Positions 60,280 to 64,000 of a DNA stretch of 64,000 nucleotides are shown here, one piece after another. The notes under the pieces were generated by a model. It was not told the origin of the DNA, searched no databases, and saw only the letters and a program-made list of their open reading frames with translations. Position 1 is the first letter of the stretch. Every line of letters starts with the position of its first letter. Both the position numbers and the translations under genes were made by a program. The stretch is taken from positions 1 through 64,000 of the forward strand of contig CAZDEB010000008.1 in NCBI GenBank assembly GCA_964504305.1, read 5' to 3'. This stretch comes from UBA11606 sp964504305 (GTDB lineage Bacteria > Actinomycetota > Acidimicrobiia > Acidimicrobiales > Aldehydirespiratoraceae).

Positions 60280-61122
60280 TCAGACTCCCAAGACGGCGTC
60301 AGAGAAGAGAACCGCTATCAAGGTCGCCGCGGCCAGAGCCGGACCAAACGGAAAACTGTTCTGCAACAGCTTTGCCGGCTGGTCCCCCTCGGCCTCCGGA
60401 TCAGGAACCAGATCACGACCAGCGAACCGCCGCACGAGTGCTACCGAGAGCCCCACCACCACGCCGAGAACGCAGCCCATGAACAAGGCGTAGAACACCA
60501 GGCGGCTAACCGTCGACCATTCCTCGTACCGCGAGCCGGCCGTGAACCCGAGATGCAGCCCCAGCAGCAAGGCCAACTTCACATCCCCGAAACCCATACC
60601 TCTCGGCGATATCAGGTGAGCGATCAGAAGAAACACAAAGTACCCAATGCCGCCAGCGAGAGACCGCCAGATGGCTTCGGGATACCCGATGGCCATGCTC
60701 GCCACCACAATCGCGACCAGCGACAAGACAATCGACGGGAACATCAGTCGATCGGGCAACCGATAAACGTAGAGATCGATCACCGAGAGGGCCACGAGCG
60801 CGACAATTAGCACCGCGATGGGCAACAGACGCCAGGTGACACCGACCTGCCACACCGCTAGGACGAGCAGCCCCGCCGTAACCGCCTCGACCAGCGGGTA
60901 CGCCGCGGTGATCCGGGCCGAACAGTGCCGACATTCGCCTCGCCGAGCGAACCACGAAATCAGCGGAATGGTGTCGACCAGACTCAGCCGGTGGGAGCAA
61001 TGAGGGCACCGCGATCGCCAACTGAGCGCCGTGGCGTCCGGCATTCGGTCGACCAGCATCGTCACAAATCCGCCAGCAAGCAACCCAAGCGGGACAGCCA
61101 GCAACAGCTCCAGCAAGTTCAC
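60280..61122 (-). CDS. Prepilin peptidase (A24 family)
   Basis: The 280-residue membrane protein would cleave and N-methylate type IV prepilins. The N-terminal cytosolic domain has two CxxC pairs, CPHCS near 39-43 and CRHCS near 64-68, as in bifunctional PilD. Catalytic aspartates are in SVIDLYVYRLPD near 132-143 and GFGDVKLALLLG near 176-187. About eight membrane segments are visible. No pilin genes are close by; the neighbour DUF4388 protein may also belong to surface motility (inference). Confidence 0.92.
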   Translation of the reverse strand: MNLLELLLAVPLGLLAGGFVTMLVDRMPDATALSWRSRCPHCSHRLSLVDTIPLISWFARRGECRHCSARITAAYPLVEAVTAGLLVLAVWQVGVTWRLLPIAVLIVALVALSVIDLYVYRLPDRLMFPSIVLSLVAIVVASMAIGYPEAIWRSLAGGIGYFVFLLIAHLISPRGMGFGDVKLALLLGLHLGFTAGSRYEEWSTVSRLVFYALFMGCVLGVVVGLSVALVRRFAGRDLVPDPEAEGDQPAKLLQNSFPFGPALAAATLIAVLFSDAVLGV

Positions 61123-61145
61123 AGATATCGCCGCTGACCCTGAGG

Positions 61146-62174
61146 TCAGGAGTCGACCGACCCGAGGAACTTCAACAGAAGTCCGCGGTTCACGGTCCCG
61201 TCCTCGGCCTCGACCGCAGCCAACGCGGCATCGCGTTCGGCGTCGGTTGAAGCCTTGGCAGCAGCCGCCACCGCCTTGGCAGCCTTGGGACTCAGATTTG
61301 CCAGCTGGCGGGCCATCTCGGCAGGGTTGAGATCGTCGGCGTTCGCGGCGTTGTCGTTGTCGTTGTCGGCAAACAGGTCGGGCGAAGTCTGATCGAACGT
61401 GGCATCGGCCTCGACCTCCTCAACTGGGGCGAGCGAGGCCAGACTCGGCACAGTGTTTGGCACGTCGTCGAACGACGCCGAGAAGTCGTCCTGGTGGGCC
61501 GCAACCGGGGCGGGCTCAACGAGAGGCTCTTCGGCAACAATGTCGGCGACCGCTACCGGTTCGGGCGGATCTCCGATCGGATCGAACTCTGGCTCGACCT
61601 CGACCTCGACCACGTCGGGGATCGGCGCATCGATCAACTCCACCAAACGAAGCTCGATGAGTTCCTTGATCAACCGGCACATCTCGATCTCGTTGAAATG
61701 CAGCTCTTCGGCCACCAAACCAACCTGAGCGCCGGATCCAACCGCGGCGATGCACTTCCAACGCAACGAGTCGATCATAACGTCCGGTCCATGGAGCTCT
61801 CGACACAAGCCGACCCAGACCGCAAGCGAGGGCACGACCTCTTCGATCGACCTCCACTCGGTCATCATGCTCTCGGCTTCCGCCAGGATCGGCTCGAGCG
61901 CGATCGAGGCCGAAGCGTTGGGTGATGCGGCGTCCGCTTCGAACGAAAACGAGCCAGCCGAGAACCTGAGCAAGCCGAAAATTATGTCGGCATCGCTGGA
62001 CTCGCCGGAGCTGACGGTGGTCAGTTCGGTGGCCGAAACCTCGCCCGAATTCAGCCAAACACTGCCCGATCCACGGTCTCCGGAAATCCGCAGTCGGCCA
62101 GTTTTGCCGGTAGACGCGAGAAGCCGCAATACGTCGGGTAGGGCAAAGGTGTCAAGAGTGCCCGAGAGCGCCAC
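61146..62174 (-). CDS. DUF4388-domain protein
   Basis: From GTG 62174 the protein has 342 residues. The start is chosen because GGAGG stands five bases before it; an earlier GTG at 62198 lacks a good SD. The N-terminus VALSGTLDTFALPDVLRLL, then TGRLRISGDRGSGSVWLNSG, is a DUF4388 (PatA-like) domain to about residue 100. A helical region follows, then a long acidic Pro/Val-rich linker (about 190-280) and an Ala-rich helical C-terminus. Such domains occur in gliding, pilus and response-regulator proteins. It precedes the prepilin peptidase gene by 23 bp, suggesting a shared process. Confidence 0.8.
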   Translation of the reverse strand: MALSGTLDTFALPDVLRLLASTGKTGRLRISGDRGSGSVWLNSGEVSATELTTVSSGESSDADIIFGLLRFSAGSFSFEADAASPNASASIALEPILAEAESMMTEWRSIEEVVPSLAVWVGLCRELHGPDVMIDSLRWKCIAAVGSGAQVGLVAEELHFNEIEMCRLIKELIELRLVELIDAPIPDVVEVEVEPEFDPIGDPPEPVAVADIVAEEPLVEPAPVAAHQDDFSASFDDVPNTVPSLASLAPVEEVEADATFDQTSPDLFADNDNDNAANADDLNPAEMARQLANLSPKAAKAVAAAAKASTDAERDAALAAVEAEDGTVNRGLLLKFLGSVDS

Positions 62175-62233
62175 GGTGACCTCCGTAGTTGAGAACACCT
62201 GACCATCGGCAGGTCACTGATGTGAAGTAAGGA

Positions 62234-63088
62234 CTAGACGCGATTGATCTCGCGAACGATCGCGGTTCGCATCGCGTCGATCGGAGCATCGATGTGGGTC
62301 CACAGTTCGAACTGCACCGCTGCTTGGTGCAACAACATCGAAAGGCCGTTGAACACCTGAGCACCGGCGGCCTCGGCCGCGACCATCAACTCGGTTCGGT
62401 CAGGCTGGTAGATCAGATCCACCAATATTTGTCCTTTGCCTATTTGTCCTTTGCCGGGCACCAACTGGATCGGTCGACCCGGGGTCGTCTCCATGCCCAC
62501 CGGAGTCGCATTGATCACCAAGTCAGCGGCGCCGATGTCGGCCTCGTCGCCCACCCGGCCGGCCGGCCCGGCCAAGGCGGCAGTGGCTACGGCCCGTTCG
62601 TTTGATCGATTTATCACGACAACTGTCGAGGCACCGGCATCGGCCACTGCCCGAACCACCGCTCGGGCCGCTCCCCCGGCCCCTATCACCACGACACTTG
62701 ACCCGGCCACAACATAATCGGCGTCGCCTTCGACGGCCCGGACAAACCCGGAGCCGTCGGTGTTGTGCGCCGACACTGTGCCGTTGGACTCGAGCCGCAA
62801 ACAGTTGGCCGCTTGCAGAGCCGCCACGACCGGTGACCGCGAGTCGGCGGCCTCGGCGGCCCCTTGTTTGTGCGGCATGGTGACCGACAGGCCCCCAATC
62901 TCCAGCGCCCTCATTGCTTCGACCGCCGCCGCGGCGTTTCCAGGGGCAACGGGGAAGGCAACGTAGGTCCAGTCGAGACCGGCTTCGGCGAACGCCGCGT
63001 TGTGCAAGATCGGCGACAGCGAGTGCCTTACGGGATCGCCGATCACCCCAGCCACCATCGTCTTGGCGGTCGGCAAAATCATCCGCAA
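62234..63088 (-). CDS. aroE: Shikimate dehydrogenase
   Basis: AroE reduces 3-dehydroshikimate with NADPH. The 284-residue protein has HSLSPILHNAAF near 23-34, the catalytic Lys in VTMPHKQGAAEAAD near 69-82, the nucleotide loop VIGAGGAARAVVRAV near 133-147 and INATPVGMETTPG near 191-203. A 15-bp tandem duplication gives GKGQIGKGQI near 208-217. It overlaps mltG by 10 bp; an ATG ten codons in is an alternative start. Confidence 0.95.
   Translation of the reverse strand: MRMILPTAKTMVAGVIGDPVRHSLSPILHNAAFAEAGLDWTYVAFPVAPGNAAAAVEAMRALEIGGLSVTMPHKQGAAEAADSRSPVVAALQAANCLRLESNGTVSAHNTDGSGFVRAVEGDADYVVAGSSVVVIGAGGAARAVVRAVADAGASTVVVINRSNERAVATAALAGPAGRVGDEADIGAADLVINATPVGMETTPGRPIQLVPGKGQIGKGQILVDLIYQPDRTELMVAAEAAGAQVFNGLSMLLHQAAVQFELWTHIDAPIDAMRTAIVREINRV
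62426..62455. repeat. Perfect 15-bp tandem duplication within aroE
   Basis: TATTTGTCCTTTGCC is repeated exactly at 62426-62440 and 62441-62455. On the minus strand it encodes GKGQI twice, between the nucleotide-binding core and LVDLIYQP. Confidence 0.92.
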
Positions 63089-64000
63089 TAACCGAGCTCG
63101 GTACAGATCGCGACTGCGGCGTTGTGCTCGGCAAGAGTCGTCGAGAAGGTATGGGCGCCAGGGACACCGCCCTCGTCGGTACGGGCCCAGAAAATGTAGT
63201 CGCCCTCGGCCGGGGCTAGCGCGGCGCGAAGCGAGGCCTCGCTGGGTGCGGCGATCGGCCCCGGAGGAACCCCGGCGCTCACGTAAGTGTTGTAGGGCGA
63301 TTCGGCATCGAGATCGGACTGGAACAAGGTGTCGGTGAACGACTTGCCTGCCGCGTAGTACACAGTGGCGTCGATCTGCAGCTTCGTGCCTTGCAACAGC
63401 CGGTTGTAGATCGCGCGGGCCATGAGCGGCCGATCGACCGCGACACGAGCTTCTTCCTCGATCAGCGAAGCAACCGTGATGATTTGATAATCGGTCAGAC
63501 CGAGTTCGTCGACCACCGAATCGCGTCCTAGTTCGTCGAGCAAACCGGCGTAACGAGCATCGAATTCGTCGGCCATGCGCTGTAGGAACTTGTCTTCGTC
63601 GGCGATGTCGTCCTCGGCGACGTCATAGGTAGCAGGGAAAAGGGTTCCCTCGAGGCGAACCAGTTCTGAGGAACTGTTGGATTGGAAGTACTCAGATACC
63701 AGCGACGGATCGGTAAGGGCATCTTGAAGTTGGCGGCGATCGAATTTGTCGTTGACGGCCATGAGCCGATCTACCAGCTCATTGACTCGCAAGCCTTCCG
63801 GTATGCCGATGCTGAAGTAAACCTCGGGGATGGGTCCCTCGGCCAACACCGCGACAACATCGTCGTAGCTCATGTTTTTGCGCAGCACGTAGTCGCCGGC
63901 CTGGAACGTTGTGTCGTTCTCACAACCCAGAAAACCGGTGATCGTCAACTCGCCTTCGCAGCGCAACCAGTATCGAAACACCGTCGCGTTGTTGATGATG
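63079..64000 (-). CDS. mltG: Endolytic murein transglycosylase MltG (5' end outside window)
   Basis: MltG is a membrane-anchored lytic transglycosylase that cuts nascent glycan strands. About 307 residues are visible and the frame stays open to the window edge, so the N-terminal membrane segment is missing; a GTG at 63981 is internal. FQAGDYVLRKNMSYDDVVAVL is the LysM-like part, IPEGLRVNELVDRLM follows, and the catalytic Glu lies in ASLIEEEAR. NTYVSAGVPPGPIAAP and the end region GAHTFSTTLAEHNAAV are family signatures. mltG-aroE is a conserved order. Confidence 0.95.
   Translation of the reverse strand, partial: IINNATVFRYWLRCEGELTITGFLGCENDTTFQAGDYVLRKNMSYDDVVAVLAEGPIPEVYFSIGIPEGLRVNELVDRLMAVNDKFDRRQLQDALTDPSLVSEYFQSNSSSELVRLEGTLFPATYDVAEDDIADEDKFLQRMADEFDARYAGLLDELGRDSVVDELGLTDYQIITVASLIEEEARVAVDRPLMARAIYNRLLQGTKLQIDATVYYAAGKSFTDTLFQSDLDAESPYNTYVSAGVPPGPIAAPSEASLRAALAPAEGDYIFWARTDEGGVPGAHTFSTTLAEHNAAVAICTELGYCG

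Overview
The window looks like chromosomal DNA from a high-GC actinobacterium, most likely an Acidimicrobiia-type (Ilumatobacter-like) free-living aquatic lineage. The evidence is the first ~790 nt of a 16S rRNA with an actinobacterial sequence, an actinobacterial integration host factor (mIHF), the argCJBDFRGH order, a PriA without ATPase motifs, a DUF1844 gene beside infC, and many ATGA/TGATG gene overlaps. The lineage call is inference; no database search was possible. I see no CRISPR array, insertion sequence, prophage or tRNA gene.

Layout. 1-1323: 5' half of 16S rRNA (minus strand) with a long leader, boxA and a good promoter, downstream of tyrS. 2644-6322: a two-PASTA class A penicillin-binding protein, a small membrane protein and a Nudix hydrolase. 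6303-14644: a complete arginine operon argCJBDFRGH on the minus strand, preceded by two tandem ArgR-type operators. 14734-26906: a taurine (C2-sulfonate) utilisation region. It holds taurine:pyruvate aminotransferase, a taurine-type ABC transporter, phosphotransacetylase, a TetR regulator, sulfoacetaldehyde acetyltransferase (xsc), a tightly coupled CobS/CobT-like AAA+/vWA pair and an aldehyde dehydrogenase. A frameshifted membrane-gene remnant lies inside it. 27002-34569: quinone oxidoreductase, pheST, a TrmH-type methyltransferase and infC-rpmI-rplT. 34586-45169: a mixed housekeeping block (hisG, ribD, mog, rsmB, fmt, def, priA, metK). 45186-64000: one long run of minus-strand housekeeping genes: coaBC, rpoZ, gmk, mihF, the pyr operon pyrR-pyrB-pyrC-carA-carB-pyrD-pyrF with a PyrR-binding RNA element, then nusB, efp, pepQ, aroB, pilD-type peptidase, a DUF4388 protein, aroE and a truncated mltG.

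How the genes work together. The taurine genes form a route taurine -> sulfoacetaldehyde (Tpa) -> acetyl phosphate + sulfite (Xsc) -> acetyl-CoA (Pta), fed by TauABC. No sulfite exporter or sulfite dehydrogenase is visible. Arginine and pyrimidine pathways each carry their own regulator (ArgR, PyrR) inside the operon, and the cognate operator or RNA site can be read upstream.

The most interesting signals are: (i) infC has no standard start codon and seems to begin at ATA, overlapping as ATAG the stop of an eight-codon upstream ORF; (ii) the CobS-like gene appears to begin at ATT overlapping the xsc stop, and the AAA+/vWA pair is embedded in the sulfoacetaldehyde operon; (iii) several genes have a TAnnnT box 6-7 nt before the start codon, suggesting leaderless mRNAs; (iv) 15-bp tandem duplications occur at four separate loci.
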